A program made the translations under genes and the position numbers. DNA of 64,000 nt from Verrucomicrobiota bacterium (GTDB taxonomy: Bacteria; Verrucomicrobiota; Verrucomicrobiia; Limisphaerales; JADJPG01): assembly GCA_016713365.1 (NCBI GenBank), contig JADJPG010000004.1, positions 62,001-126,000 of the forward strand, read 5' to 3'. Position 1 is the first letter of the stretch; each line of letters opens with the position of its first letter. The notes under the pieces were generated by a model. That model had not been told where the DNA came from. It saw nothing but the letters and a program-made list of their open reading frames with translations, and did not search any database. Positions 1-9,700 of this stretch are shown here, one piece after another.

Positions 1-89
1 CTACCGATTCCGACCGCCAGATACGCCATCGCTTTGTCCACGCGGCGGATTCTGCGTTGCGGCATCGTCCTTGCAAGCCCGGTTTGCGC

Positions 90-1391
90 TCACGGTGTCA
101 TTCGCTGGAACCGGACGCGGCGCACGTAACCGTAGTTGCTTTCGGTGATGATCAGGTTTCCAAACGTATCGGTGTTCACCGCTCGCACACGCGAGAGCCT
201 GGCCTGGTTCGGATTCGCAAAGAACCAGTCGCCATCGCCAACGCGGAAATTGTTGGCGCTGCTGCCGTTCATCCACCGGTGAATGATGCCGGCAGGATCG
301 ACGTACCAGATGCGGTTGCCGGGATCGTGTTCGCCAATGAAAAAGCCGCCATTGGGAATGAACCAGACGGATCGTGGCAGAATGAGGCCGGTTTCGAGCG
401 CTGGAAATCCGTCTCCGCCGCCCGTTTGAGTGCCGTTGCCGGCGATGGGAATAAGTGTGCCGTTTGTGTCCATGCGATAGACGCGGTTCAAATCGCGGTC
501 GCTGATGTAAAGCTCGCCGGTTCGCTCGTCGCCGAGGATGTTTCCGAGATTGCCGAAATCAGAACGAACAACCGTGACGCCGCCGGTGGGCGTCCAGCGG
601 TTCAGCGTGTTTGCGGAGGGATCGCCGGAACCGAAGTAGGCGAGCGACTCGTCGCTCTTTATCCAAAAGGCGCGGCCGTCGCCCAAGAGTGGTGTGGTGA
701 AGAGCGTGGTCATCACCTGATTGGTGTCGACCTTGCGGACCTTGGCATTGTCGGTATCGAGGATGTAGAGGGTTCCATCCGCGGCCATCCATCCACCGTT
801 CGGGCTGTTGAGATGCAGGTTGGTGGCGTAGTCCGGCCCATCGCCATTGTCGCCGGCGGTATGCGTGCCGGCGTAAGTGAAGAGGCGTCCTTCGGGCGTC
901 ACCTTCAGAATGGAGGAACTCCGTTGATCGACGATCAACACGTTCCCGTGAGGATCACCAAATGAGATGTGCGGTCGGGAGAGATCCACATTGGTGGCCC
1001 AGTCGCCTTCGAAGCTGGGCTGCCAGTGACTCACGTCGCTGTTGGAACGTCCGCGGCCGGCCACGGTTTCGAGAATGCCATACGAATGAGTGAGATTCGT
1101 GAAATGGCCTGCGAAATTGGTGGAGATGTCCACCGACAACAAACGAATGAAACCGTTGCTTGGTGCCAATCCCACATCTGCGCTTCCGACGGCGTTGGAG
1201 GTAAAGTGATTGATGCCTACTGGCCAGGGAGCGTTCAGGGAACTCTTCGTTTGAATCGTGATGACCCCGGCAGGATACGCATTGGACCAACTGATGACGC
1301 CGTTGGTGTCGAAGCGGGTGATGGTGAGCTCGGCGGCAGGGAGGAGACTGGCCCACAGACAGAATATGGAAATCAAACATCGGGCTTTCAT
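90..1391 (-). CDS. secreted NHL-repeat beta-propeller protein
   Basis: This is a 433-residue exported protein. The start chosen is the Met at 1391 because a clear signal peptide follows (MKARCLISIFCLWASLLPAA); the frame stays open 37 codons further upstream but that part is not signal-like. After a short N-terminal beta domain (residues about 20-110), the protein shows repeated NHL-type blades such as SRPHISFGDPHGNVLIVD, LNSPNGGWMAADGTLYILD and TGELYISDRDLNRVYRMD, each a turn of a predicted six-bladed propeller. NHL propellers bind ligands or proteins; no catalytic residues are evident. It lies in the same direction as the secreted protein upstream, but a strong terminator-like hairpin separates them, so it is probably transcribed alone. 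The function is unknown. Confidence 0.8.
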   Translation of the reverse strand: MKARCLISIFCLWASLLPAAELTITRFDTNGVISWSNAYPAGVITIQTKSSLNAPWPVGINHFTSNAVGSADVGLAPSNGFIRLLSVDISTNFAGHFTNLTHSYGILETVAGRGRSNSDVSHWQPSFEGDWATNVDLSRPHISFGDPHGNVLIVDQRSSSILKVTPEGRLFTYAGTHTAGDNGDGPDYATNLHLNSPNGGWMAADGTLYILDTDNAKVRKVDTNQVMTTLFTTPLLGDGRAFWIKSDESLAYFGSGDPSANTLNRWTPTGGVTVVRSDFGNLGNILGDERTGELYISDRDLNRVYRMDTNGTLIPIAGNGTQTGGGDGFPALETGLILPRSVWFIPNGGFFIGEHDPGNRIWYVDPAGIIHRWMNGSSANNFRVGDGDWFFANPNQARLSRVRAVNTDTFGNLIITESNYGYVRRVRFQRMTP

Positions 1392-1457
1392 GGTGTGTAG
1401 GGTGACAATGGCACCGTTGGTGGAGCTTCTCAAAGCCAAAGCTTGACCAAATGAAAG

Positions 1458-1488
1458 AACCGTTGCCAGGGACGAACTGGCAACGGTT
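1458..1488 (-). terminator. hairpin terminator of the 1525-2466 gene
   Basis: A perfect 12-bp inverted repeat (AACCGTTGCCAG, 1458-1469, paired with 1477-1488, 7-nt loop) lies 37 bp past the stop of the minus-strand gene ending at 1525. On the minus strand it is followed by the T-rich run TTCTTTCATTT, as expected for a Rho-independent terminator. Confidence 0.75.
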
Positions 1489-1524
1489 GAGGGAGAACGC
1501 AACGGGTTGACGAACGCTGCCGGT

Positions 1525-2466
1525 CTACTTCTGCTTCTTTCGCTTGGGTTGTTTCTCGCTGACCTTGGCGATGACGGTTTCCGAGGGAACCTCCAGGTTC
1601 ACAGTGACGGTTCGATCAGTGCCGCTGACTTTGGCGCCGTGCACCAGCAGCGCGAGATCCTTGTTCTCCTCCTGGCTTAGCGCCGCGAGAGCGAGCAGGC
1701 CTTGAAGGACTTGCTGCATCTGGGTGGCGGATTCGTTATCGCGAGTGTTGACCGACAGTTTCACAAATACTTTGTCCGCCTTCTCGCCGGCATTGATTTG
1801 GCCGCTCTCCGCGTTCTTCAATCCGCGCACTTGTGGTGGGAGATTCGCGACCGTTTGAAAACCGTCCGCAATGGCGGCGACGAGGAAGCCACCTTCGGCA
1901 GCACCAACGCCGGGAAAGTTCTTCGATTTCGTGATGTTGGCCAATTTGCCGTCGAGCACGCTGCGGGCTTTCTCCAGTTCCGCTTTCGATTTGCTCAATA
2001 GAAACAGTTCCTTGCCGAACGGAGTGCCAAAGACTTCTCCCTTCGCGGAGTAAATGGCGAATGGCTCTGACTGGACCTTCTGGATCGGGCGATCGTCGCC
2101 GCCATATTCGGCAATGCGGTCGATGACGATCTCGATGGCCTCCGTGAAGTTGAACGAGCTCTTGATCACCACTACGGCCTCGGTGTCGGGATTCTTCGAG
2201 AAGCTCGTTCCGTAAACGGTGATGCCTTCGATGTCTCGCCAGTCGAAATCGATGCCCCACTGCTCAAGATCGCGAGTCGGCTTGGCCAGCTTCTTGTCCA
2301 TGAATGTGCGGCCGAGGTAGCCGCCGAGTTCGGTGGTGATCAGTTTGGCGACGTCGAGGTGGGCCACCCACTTTGCATTATCGGAGACGTGAGTCGGTTG
2401 CAGTTGTCCGGCAACGGCGCTGAAGGTGAGCGCGGTAAGAGTGAGGAGTGTGATGAATGGTTTCAT
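1525..2466 (-). CDS. secreted protein of unknown function
   Basis: A 313-residue exported protein whose family I do not recognise with confidence. The Met at 2466 is chosen because it opens a standard signal peptide (MKPFITLLTLTALTFSAVAG). The mature part begins with a stretch about a protein that protects or senses a small ligand cannot be argued; what is visible is an alternating beta/alpha pattern (KWVAHLDVAKLI, GITVYGTSFSKN, VVIKSSFNFTEAIE, LFLLSKSKAELEKARSVLDG) typical of DUF3352-like proteins from Verrucomicrobiota and Planctomycetes. The C terminus is highly basic (KQPKRKKQK). It is divergent from the Hsp70 gene, with 203 bp between the starts, and is followed by its own terminator. 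No catalytic motif was seen. Confidence 0.7.
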   Translation of the reverse strand: MKPFITLLTLTALTFSAVAGQLQPTHVSDNAKWVAHLDVAKLITTELGGYLGRTFMDKKLAKPTRDLEQWGIDFDWRDIEGITVYGTSFSKNPDTEAVVVIKSSFNFTEAIEIVIDRIAEYGGDDRPIQKVQSEPFAIYSAKGEVFGTPFGKELFLLSKSKAELEKARSVLDGKLANITKSKNFPGVGAAEGGFLVAAIADGFQTVANLPPQVRGLKNAESGQINAGEKADKVFVKLSVNTRDNESATQMQQVLQGLLALAALSQEENKDLALLVHGAKVSGTDRTVTVNLEVPSETVIAKVSEKQPKRKKQK

Positions 2467-2550
2467 GGCGAGGTGATGTGTAAAGATTTCGGCGTTTGCT
2501 CTGGCTTCCGGCGGCGACACCAGCGTCCCGTCGGCGCATCTCCTAGGAAG

Positions 2551-2568
2551 TCACGGCAGCAGCCGTGA
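2551..2568. repeat. short hairpin in the 1525-2466/Hsp70 divergent spacer
   Basis: TCACGGC and GCCGTGA form a perfect 7-bp stem around the tetraloop AGCA, in the 203-bp spacer between the two divergent starts (2466 and 2670). It could be an operator or a small repeat; nothing else in the spacer was recognised. Confidence 0.4.
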
Positions 2569-2669
2569 AGTTGCAGAAATATTTCGCGGTGGCCGGGACT
2601 CTCGGCTGGCTCGTTGATTCAGGCGCGCGCACTGGACGCGAGGTGCCGCATCGTGCAGCATTTCCTGAC

Positions 2670-4613
2670 ATGAGCAGAATTGTCGGTATTGACCTCGGCA
2701 CCACCAACTCGCTTGTCGCGATCGTCGACAGCGGGATTCCGCTGGTGATCGCTGATGCGGATGGCCAGCGGTTGACGCCGAGTGTGGTTCACTTTCCGAA
2801 CGCCGATGCGCCGCCGGTGGTTGGGCACATGGCGAACCGGGTTCGGGTGCTGCATCCGGCGCAAACGGTGTATTCGGTGAAGCGTTTCATGGGACGCCGA
2901 GGGAGTGAGATTCCGGCGGAGGAACTCAACGTCCCGTACTCGGTTCGCGCCGAAGGTCAGGGCCAGGCGGCGATCGAGATCAACGGGAAGGCCTACACAC
3001 CGGAGGAAATCTCAGCGGAAGTGCTCCGGAAGCTAAAGCTCGACGCGGAGGCTTCGCTGGGTGAATCGGTCACGCGCGCCGTGATTACGGTTCCGGCTTA
3101 CTTCAACGACGCGCAACGCAACGCGACGAAGAAGGCCGGGGAACTCGCCGGCCTGACCGTGGAGCGAATCATCAATGAGCCGACGGCGGCGGCGCTGGCG
3201 TATGGGCTCGATCGATTGAAGGAGCACGCGAAGATCGCCGTTTACGATTTCGGCGGTGGCACGTTCGATCTGTCCATTCTAGAGCTGAACAACGGGGTGT
3301 TTCAGGTGCTGGCGACCAATGGCAACACGCGACTGGGTGGCGATGATTTGGATCGAAGGCTGGTCGGTTTCATCATCGAGAAGATGGAAGCGGCGGGCGG
3401 TCCACAATTGAGTTTCAGGATGGAGACCCGTGATGCAACGCCGGAGACGTTGACGTTGCTATCCCGCATTCGCGAGGTGGCGGAGCAAGCCAAGATCAAG
3501 CTTTCGACTGAGGATGAAGTGGAGATTTCGCTACCGTTCCTGACGGCCGACTTCAGCTTCAGCTACCGGCTCACTCGCGGTGAACTGGAACGATTGACGC
3601 GCGAGATTGTGGAGCGAACCCGAGTTCATTGTCTTCGATCACTCGCAGACGCGAAGCTGGAGGCGAAGGATTTGGATCAGGTGATTCTCGTCGGTGGCCA
3701 GACGCGGATGCCGCTGGTTCGCCGGCTGGTCGGTGAATGGTTTGGCTGCGCCGAGTTTGAAGAGACTCGTGGAGGCATTCGAATTGGGACGGACTTTCAC
3801 ACGACGGACGGTCCGGAGCTGAACACTTCCCAGAATCCCGACGAGGCGGTGGCGTTGGGGGCGGCGATTCAGGCGGAGATTCTCTGTGGTGGCTTCAAGA
3901 ACGTGCTGCTGCTGGACGTCACGCCGCTCTCCCTGGGATTGGAAACGTTTGGTGGCTTAATGAACGTGATCATTCCGCGGAACACGACGATTCCCGTGAA
4001 GGCCGGCGAAGCATTCACCACGGCAGTGGACCATCAGCGCGAGATGTTGATTCATGTGCTGCAAGGCGAGCGGGAGCGCGCGAAAGACAACTGGAGTCTG
4101 GGTCGTTTCACGATCGATTTTGAACCGGCTCCACGCGGAGTGCCGCGAGTGGGCGTGCAGTTCGAGATTGATGCGAATGGCATTCTGCATGTGCTGGCGC
4201 GGGATATCACGACGGGCAAACAGAAGGTGGTGGAGATGAAGTCAGCGGTGGATGTCGAAGATGCCGACGTGCAGAAAATGGTGGAGGAGTCGGTTGAGCA
4301 TTTCTTCGACGACGTTCGGGCTCGGCAGTGGGTGGAAGCGAAGTTGAAGGCTTCCGAGACGGTGGCTGCGACGCGAAGCGCTCTGACGGAGTGCGGGGAG
4401 GAACTGGAAGTGGAGTATCGCAGTCAGGTGGTTGAATCGTTGCGCACGGTGGAGAATCTGATCGCGGCTGAGGATCCGGTGACGCAGATCGGAGATCCGG
4501 CGAAGCTCAAGGCAGCCACAATGACGCTCGACGAGGTTACCAAGCCGCTGGCGGATTTGCTGATGGACAAGGCGATGGACGCGATGCTGCGGAAGCGCGG
4601 TTTAATCCAGTAG
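2670..4613 (+). CDS. Hsp70 family chaperone (DnaK/HscA-like)
   Basis: A 647-residue Hsp70. The start is the Met of MSRIVGIDLGTTNSLVAIVD at 2670, which begins directly with the phosphate-1 loop of the ATPase domain; upstream in-frame sequence is not Hsp70-like. Further ATPase signatures are visible: VPAYFNDAQRNATKKAG, NEPTAAALAYGLD, AVYDFGGGTFDLSILE and VILVGGQTRMPLV, followed by the linker and substrate-binding domain (VLLLDVTPLSLGLETFGG). The helical lid is shorter and more divergent than in DnaK and lacks the Gly/Met-rich acidic tail, so it may be an HscA-like or second specialised Hsp70 and not the main DnaK. No grpE or dnaJ is adjacent. It converges with the GspG-like gene, with 28 bp between them. 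Confidence 0.92.
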   Translation: MSRIVGIDLGTTNSLVAIVDSGIPLVIADADGQRLTPSVVHFPNADAPPVVGHMANRVRVLHPAQTVYSVKRFMGRRGSEIPAEELNVPYSVRAEGQGQAAIEINGKAYTPEEISAEVLRKLKLDAEASLGESVTRAVITVPAYFNDAQRNATKKAGELAGLTVERIINEPTAAALAYGLDRLKEHAKIAVYDFGGGTFDLSILELNNGVFQVLATNGNTRLGGDDLDRRLVGFIIEKMEAAGGPQLSFRMETRDATPETLTLLSRIREVAEQAKIKLSTEDEVEISLPFLTADFSFSYRLTRGELERLTREIVERTRVHCLRSLADAKLEAKDLDQVILVGGQTRMPLVRRLVGEWFGCAEFEETRGGIRIGTDFHTTDGPELNTSQNPDEAVALGAAIQAEILCGGFKNVLLLDVTPLSLGLETFGGLMNVIIPRNTTIPVKAGEAFTTAVDHQREMLIHVLQGERERAKDNWSLGRFTIDFEPAPRGVPRVGVQFEIDANGILHVLARDITTGKQKVVEMKSAVDVEDADVQKMVEESVEHFFDDVRARQWVEAKLKASETVAATRSALTECGEELEVEYRSQVVESLRTVENLIAAEDPVTQIGDPAKLKAATMTLDEVTKPLADLLMDKAMDAMLRKRGLIQ

Positions 4614-4641
4614 CGGTCGAGCTTTGCGCGGGGCGCTGGCT

Positions 4642-5247
4642 TTACTTCATCACCAGATCGTCGCCGGTCCACATTTTGTGATCGGGACCGGCGGAGCGGA
4701 TTTCCATTTCCGTTCGCGAGAGCGAGTGGAAGAAGAAGGGGGTGCCCCAATTGTCGACGAGTTCGCCGCGGGCGTTCACCCGCATGCCGTCATCGGGCTG
4801 GAGGAAGATGACCTGTTTCGGATTCCCGCCGTTGAGCGCTTGTGTGATTTCGGCATTGTCGCCGACCGGGTTTTCGTGGAAGCGGAGAATGTAATGGCGA
4901 AAGACGCCGCGCAGATTTTCGAGAACGGTCGCCGGGGTCAGTCCCGAATCGAGTTCGCCCAACTCCGGGCCTGGCGGCGTTTCTTCGGCGGAAGCGATGG
5001 AGACAGGCTTGGGCGGAGGGACGACCGGCTGCGGTGGTTCGGGTTCAGGTTCCGGATCGGGTGCGGGAGGAGGTGTCTCCGGAGCTGCGGGTGGTTTGCT
5101 GGCGACAACGCGCGACGCTTTCGGATCCGTCGATGGTGGTTGAGCCAGTTCCGCTGATCCATTGGATAACGGTTTGCGCGACTGAACCATCCAAACGGCC
5201 GCGGCTGCCAGAATGGTCAAGGCGATGATGGCACCGCGCTGGTTCAT
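4642..5247 (-). CDS. membrane-anchored protein with GspG-like C terminus
   Basis: A 201-residue protein starting at the Met at 5247 (MNQRGAIIALTILAAAAVWM), an N-terminal membrane anchor. Residues about 30-90 form a low-complexity Pro/Glu linker (PAPDPEPEPEPPQPVVPPPK). The C-terminal part (DNWGTPFFFHSLSRTEMEI, SAGPDHKMWTGDDLV) has the DxWGxP and AGPDxxxxTxDD signatures of the calcium-binding end of type II secretion major pseudopilins (GspG), although the prepilin helix is replaced by a simple anchor. Its ATG overlaps the TGA of the DUF1501 gene by four bases (ATGA), so it is translationally coupled to it and is the last gene of the DUF1800-DUF1501 operon. It may act at the cell envelope together with them. 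Confidence 0.75.
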   Translation of the reverse strand: MNQRGAIIALTILAAAAVWMVQSRKPLSNGSAELAQPPSTDPKASRVVASKPPAAPETPPPAPDPEPEPEPPQPVVPPPKPVSIASAEETPPGPELGELDSGLTPATVLENLRGVFRHYILRFHENPVGDNAEITQALNGGNPKQVIFLQPDDGMRVNARGELVDNWGTPFFFHSLSRTEMEIRSAGPDHKMWTGDDLVMK

Positions 5248-6707
5248 ACGAAGCCGAGATTGGGAGAGGAGAATCGGCCGAGGTTCGGAAACACCGTGGA
5301 GAGATTGCCGTTGTCCACGCCGAACCATGTCGCGAGCGTGGCGAAGTATTGATCGATGGCGGTGGTGGGAATCCAGCGACCGGTGCTGGTGTCATCGGGC
5401 CCGTTGACTGCGAGCGTCGGGAAGCGTCCATACGTTCGGCGGCCGTTTACCGCGCCGCCCATGATGAGGTGGTGACTGCCCCAGCCGTGGTCGCTGCCGT
5501 CGCCGTTGCACGGGAAGGTGCGGCCGAAATCGCTCGCGGTGAAGGAGGTCACGTTGTTCGAAAGCCCAAGTTGCTCCATCGCGCGTTGGAAGGCGTACAT
5601 TCCCTGGCTGAGTTCCGCGAGAAGGTTGGCGTGGGAGCCAGCGGTAGGATTGTTCGCTCCGGGGGTTTGTCCCGAATGCGTGTCGTAACCGCCGACCTGG
5701 CAGAAGAAGATTTGTCGCTTCATGCCGAAGCCTCCGTTCCCGGCGCTGCGCGAACCAGCTTCGATGAGTCGCGCGATCATTTGAAGCTGTCGGGCGAGGT
5801 TTGAGCTGAACGGATTCCCGCCGGTGGGTGAGGTGACGGTGGTGGGAAACGGAGTGCTCCAATAGTTGGCGGCGGACGTTGAAGAAATCGCCGCGTTTAA
5901 CAGGCCGCCGGTTTGGATCGCATGTTCACCGACATCGGCATAGGCCTGCACCTGAAGATTTGGGTAGGGCAGGGCAAGGATGTTGGTGAGCGATTGAAGC
6001 CGTGATCCCGACACGCTGCTGAGGTTGATGGCGCCGGAGGTGGTGACTGAGTATTGGGAGACGATGTTGCCCACTTCGAAGGTGTTGGCGCCCGCGACGG
6101 TGACGGCGAGGGAGATGGGGGCGCTGGGCTGAACGGCAGCGAGTAAATCGGCGCAGCGTCCGCCCCAGCCGGTGAGCGGCGGACGGTCCGGGATCGACGT
6201 TTGCCACTGCGTGACTTGGTCGGAGTGCGAGAAGAGCTGCGGAGGTTTTTCGAGAACTCCGGACCGATACTCGGCACGGGTCAGTGGATAAACCAACGTG
6301 CCGGTGTTGAAGAGGACCGCGAGTTTGCTTTCGTCGAACAAGGTGGCGAGCTCCGGGCAGGCTGGGTGGAGTCCGTAATCGTGACCGTCGCTGCTCAACG
6401 GCGAGAGCGGGAGGGCGACATTGGCCGCGCCTGAGATCGGAATGGCCAGGACGTCGCTCCGGATGGCCGAATAGTCGGCGTGCTCGGAGGGAATCGTCGG
6501 AATGATGAGGTTGTTGGAATCGTTTCCGCCCGAGAGAAAGATGCAGACCAGCGCCTTGTAGTCGCTGATGGCGCTTTGAGCGACGGCGGAGTTGATGAAG
6601 CGGAGGTCGCCAATCGCGGCGCTGAGCGCGCCAGTTCCGAGGGCAGCGCAAGCGGCCTGGCGGATGAATCCGCGCCGGGTGATGACAGAAACAGCTTTGT
6701 CTTTCAT
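5244..6707 (-). CDS. DUF1501 family protein, Tat-exported
   Basis: A 487-residue DUF1501 protein (alkaline-phosphatase/sulfatase-like superfamily). The Met at 6707 (MKDKAVSVITRRGFIRQAA) is chosen; a Met seven codons upstream would overlap the DUF1800 gene. The twin-arginine motif TRRGFIRQ followed by a hydrophobic AlaGly-rich segment indicates Tat export. Typical family segments are visible: ALVCIFLSGGNDSNNLIIP near residue 55, QIFFCQVGGYDTHSGQ, TASDFGRTFPCNGDGSDHGW and HHLIMGGAVNG. DUF1501 genes are usually found beside DUF1800 genes, as here, and the pair is widespread in Planctomycetes and Verrucomicrobiota with no proven function. It follows the DUF1800 stop by four bases and overlaps the GspG-like start, so the three genes form one operon. 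Confidence 0.93.
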   Translation of the reverse strand: MKDKAVSVITRRGFIRQAACAALGTGALSAAIGDLRFINSAVAQSAISDYKALVCIFLSGGNDSNNLIIPTIPSEHADYSAIRSDVLAIPISGAANVALPLSPLSSDGHDYGLHPACPELATLFDESKLAVLFNTGTLVYPLTRAEYRSGVLEKPPQLFSHSDQVTQWQTSIPDRPPLTGWGGRCADLLAAVQPSAPISLAVTVAGANTFEVGNIVSQYSVTTSGAINLSSVSGSRLQSLTNILALPYPNLQVQAYADVGEHAIQTGGLLNAAISSTSAANYWSTPFPTTVTSPTGGNPFSSNLARQLQMIARLIEAGSRSAGNGGFGMKRQIFFCQVGGYDTHSGQTPGANNPTAGSHANLLAELSQGMYAFQRAMEQLGLSNNVTSFTASDFGRTFPCNGDGSDHGWGSHHLIMGGAVNGRRTYGRFPTLAVNGPDDTSTGRWIPTTAIDQYFATLATWFGVDNGNLSTVFPNLGRFSSPNLGFV

Positions 6708-6711
6708 AGGC

Positions 6712-9700
6712 TTAACGTTGAACGGCAAATTCCGGAGAGTTCACAATCAAATGCACCACGGCACGCACCCGGTCGCGCATCTGCGAATTGGTCGGCGTGG
6801 TGGAGTAAGGGAAGCGGGTGTTGTCAGCCACGTAGCTCACGATGATGTCCTTGGCGGTGGCGGAGAGTTGTCCCGCGCAGAGCATTGTGTTGAGTGAATC
6901 CACCAGTCCGGGGATGCCGGCATTGGAGGTCGCCGCCGGAGTCATCCAAGGTCCGACATCCATGCCGATTGCGCCGCCGCCGCTGGTGAAGCTGCTTAGG
7001 CCGTTCGTGTTCGCGCTGTTGTTGAAGATGCCCTGCGTCAGGAAGTTCATCTGCAGGATGATGCTGGTGTCGGACGTGAGCTGGAACTCAGGCGTGGTCA
7101 GCCCGGCGGAGGCCAAGATGCCTTGGAATTTGTAGTCGGGGAAAAAGTAGTTGAAGACGGTGGGCGAGTTCAGCGGCGTCTGCGAGAGGCTCGAACTGTT
7201 GCCGCCGTCGGTGTAGTTCATGTTCCACGTGTTGTAATGAATGGTCACGCTGCCGGAGCGGCTGACAGGCGCGGGCACCAGCGGGAACACGACCGGGCTG
7301 CTCTCCGTTCGGCTGGAGGAGGCGAAGACGGCGACGGTGAAACGCGTCGGACTCTGAACGCTGGTGACGCGATACGATCCGTTCGTAACGGAGCCGCCGT
7401 TCGGGAACTCGATGAAGGCATACTTGCCAACGGCGAGCCCGTGCGGTCCGGTGGTGGTGAAGGTAATGTTGCTGCCAGTTTGAGTGAAACCGCCGCCCGT
7501 CCACTTGGCGAAGGCACAATTGCCGACGCGGGCTGAGGAATCAGTGGTGGCGAGGGTGAAGACGGAGCTGCTGGGGACGCTGCTGACGGTGAAGATGCCG
7601 CTCTTGGCCCCGCCGCTGGTGAAGGTGAGGTGGAGTTGGTATCCCGCCGAGAGTCCGTGGCCGGAGTTGGTCACGGTGATGGTATTTCCCGACTGACTGT
7701 ATGTTCCCACTCCGACGCCGGGCGCGGTGATGGTGAAGGTGTTGGCATTACTGACCGAGACGTTGTTGTAGATGCGCGACGCCGGGGCGTTGTTGCCGGA
7801 GAAGCTGAGGTAGACATCGTCGCTCGAGCTCAAGCGGTGGGGTTTCGAAGTGGTGATCGTGATGCGCGATCCGCCGGTTTGCTTGAAGCTGGCTTTGACT
7901 GGCAACGGAGCCTGAAGAGCCCGGGCCATCGCAGTGGCGCGGAGCAACGGCTCACGTTGTTTGCCGTGGGTCGGCAGCGAAATCGTGTTCGTGCTGCGGG
8001 CTTCGTAGTCGAGCAGGATGGCCTTGATCACGGCTTGCATGTCGCCACGGACGCCATCCCCGTTGTCGTTGAACTTCTGGACCACGCGATAGACGTAGTC
8101 GCGACTCGGATGGCTGGTGACCATGCGTTGGATGAGCTGGCGGCAGATGAAGGGACCGACGTTCTCGTTGTAGAAGATCGAGTCGAGGGCTTTCTTCAGA
8201 TCCTGGGAGCAATAGTGATCGTAGTTGGTGTTGGCCGAGTCCGCTGCCGTACCGTGCGCGGCGGGCAGGATGACGTTATCGAGCAGACGCTTGGTGCCGA
8301 GTTCATGATGCGTCGGGACGAGTACCATCGGGTTCGTGTAGTTGGCGCTGGGGTTCCAATTGATCGGGAGGCGCTTGTTCGCCCGGGTTGGTCTGCCAGT
8401 AGTTCCAGCCGGTGAACACGTGGAATAGCCGGTGACGACATCCTGATCGTAGGTCGGAACGAGGTCGCCATTCGAATCGATGACCAGCGTGCCATCCGGC
8501 CACATGCGGTTCAGACCGACGGAGAACAGCTGCAAGATTTCGCGGGCGTAGTTTTCGTTCGGATGCGTTCCGCTCGCGATGTTTCCTTTGTCATTGCGGC
8601 GCATGTCGAGGTAGATGCCCATCGCCGGGGACAGCGTGACGGCTTCGAGCATTTCACGGAAGTTGCCGAAGGAGTGCTTGAGCAAAGTGTCGTAGTACGC
8701 GGAAAGCGCGCGCGGATTGTCTTCGAGCGGACCTTGTTCGGAGACGACCAGTATCTGGCTGAGCGCAAAGGCGACGCGCTGGCGGAGCTGGTCTGGGGCG
8801 GAGACGGATTGTTTCCACCATGTGTTGAACGTGAGTTCACCGGGATACATGTCGCTTGGATCGGGATTGGCCGTCGCGAAAACATTGGTCAAGTGGCCGC
8901 TGATCTTAATCTTGAACTGCTTCTCGATCCACTTCTCGTAGCCGGACGAACGGACGGCTTTGATCTCGGCCGGGCTTGCGCCAAACGTCGCTTGCTGCAG
9001 GAAGCGGACGACGGCGTTCGTATTGGCGTGGTCCTTGGCCCACGGGAGCGGGGGCGGCGGCGGTGTAAACGAGGAGGTTCCGTTCGCCAGGCCGAAGTGA
9101 CCGTTAATTTCACCCGCAGGATAGTCGACACTGTGAACGTTGATGTAAGCCTTGCCTTGCTTGATGATCTCAATGAGGTCTGCCGTGCTCAAAGGACCCG
9201 AAGGTTCGAGGTTCCAAATGTAGCTGCCGTCGAGTTCGGCGGTGGCGGTGTCGATGTCGAAGACGATCTGACCCTGGCCGTTCTTGCCGAGGTAGGTGTC
9301 GGCGTGAATGTGCTTTGCCGTTACCGGCGTGGAGAGGCCGCTGTAGCTGAAGCGTAGAACCGCCTGCGATTCGTCGGCGCTCAATCGCAGCGTGGCGGAG
9401 CCGACGCCGGAGCTGAGCGCTCCAGACTGGGCCACCATGTTGGCGCTGTAGAGCGTGCCGGAAATTTCCGAGGGCTCGGCTTCGACGTAGGGCGCGAGCA
9501 CGTAGCCGGGCACCACACCGGTCGGAACGTTGTTCGTGCCATAGGCGTCCAGCAACCACGCCACGCTCCAATGGTCATTCGCGCCTTTGCCGGCCTTGTG
9601 AAGCACTTCGATGTAGTAACGCTCGCCGGCTTTCAGTGAGAGCCAGCCGGATTTCTGACTTGGCTGCAGGGTCCATTGGCGAGGATTGGTGCTCTTGCCC

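Noticed and set aside
1..89. Short open frame at the left edge on the minus strand
   Set aside because: It overlaps the 3' end of the NHL-repeat gene in another frame and shows no protein-like features; the first 89 bases hold nothing I can support.
1028..1046. GACTCACGTC match to the family A repeat in the NHL-repeat gene
   Set aside because: A 10-base match without a partner arm; the encoded SDVSHWQPSF fits the propeller blade pattern.
2380..2402. GACGTGAGTCGG match to the family A repeat within the secreted protein gene 1525-2466
   Set aside because: Only about 12 bases match, there is no second inverted arm, and the encoded residues look like ordinary mature-protein sequence after the signal peptide.
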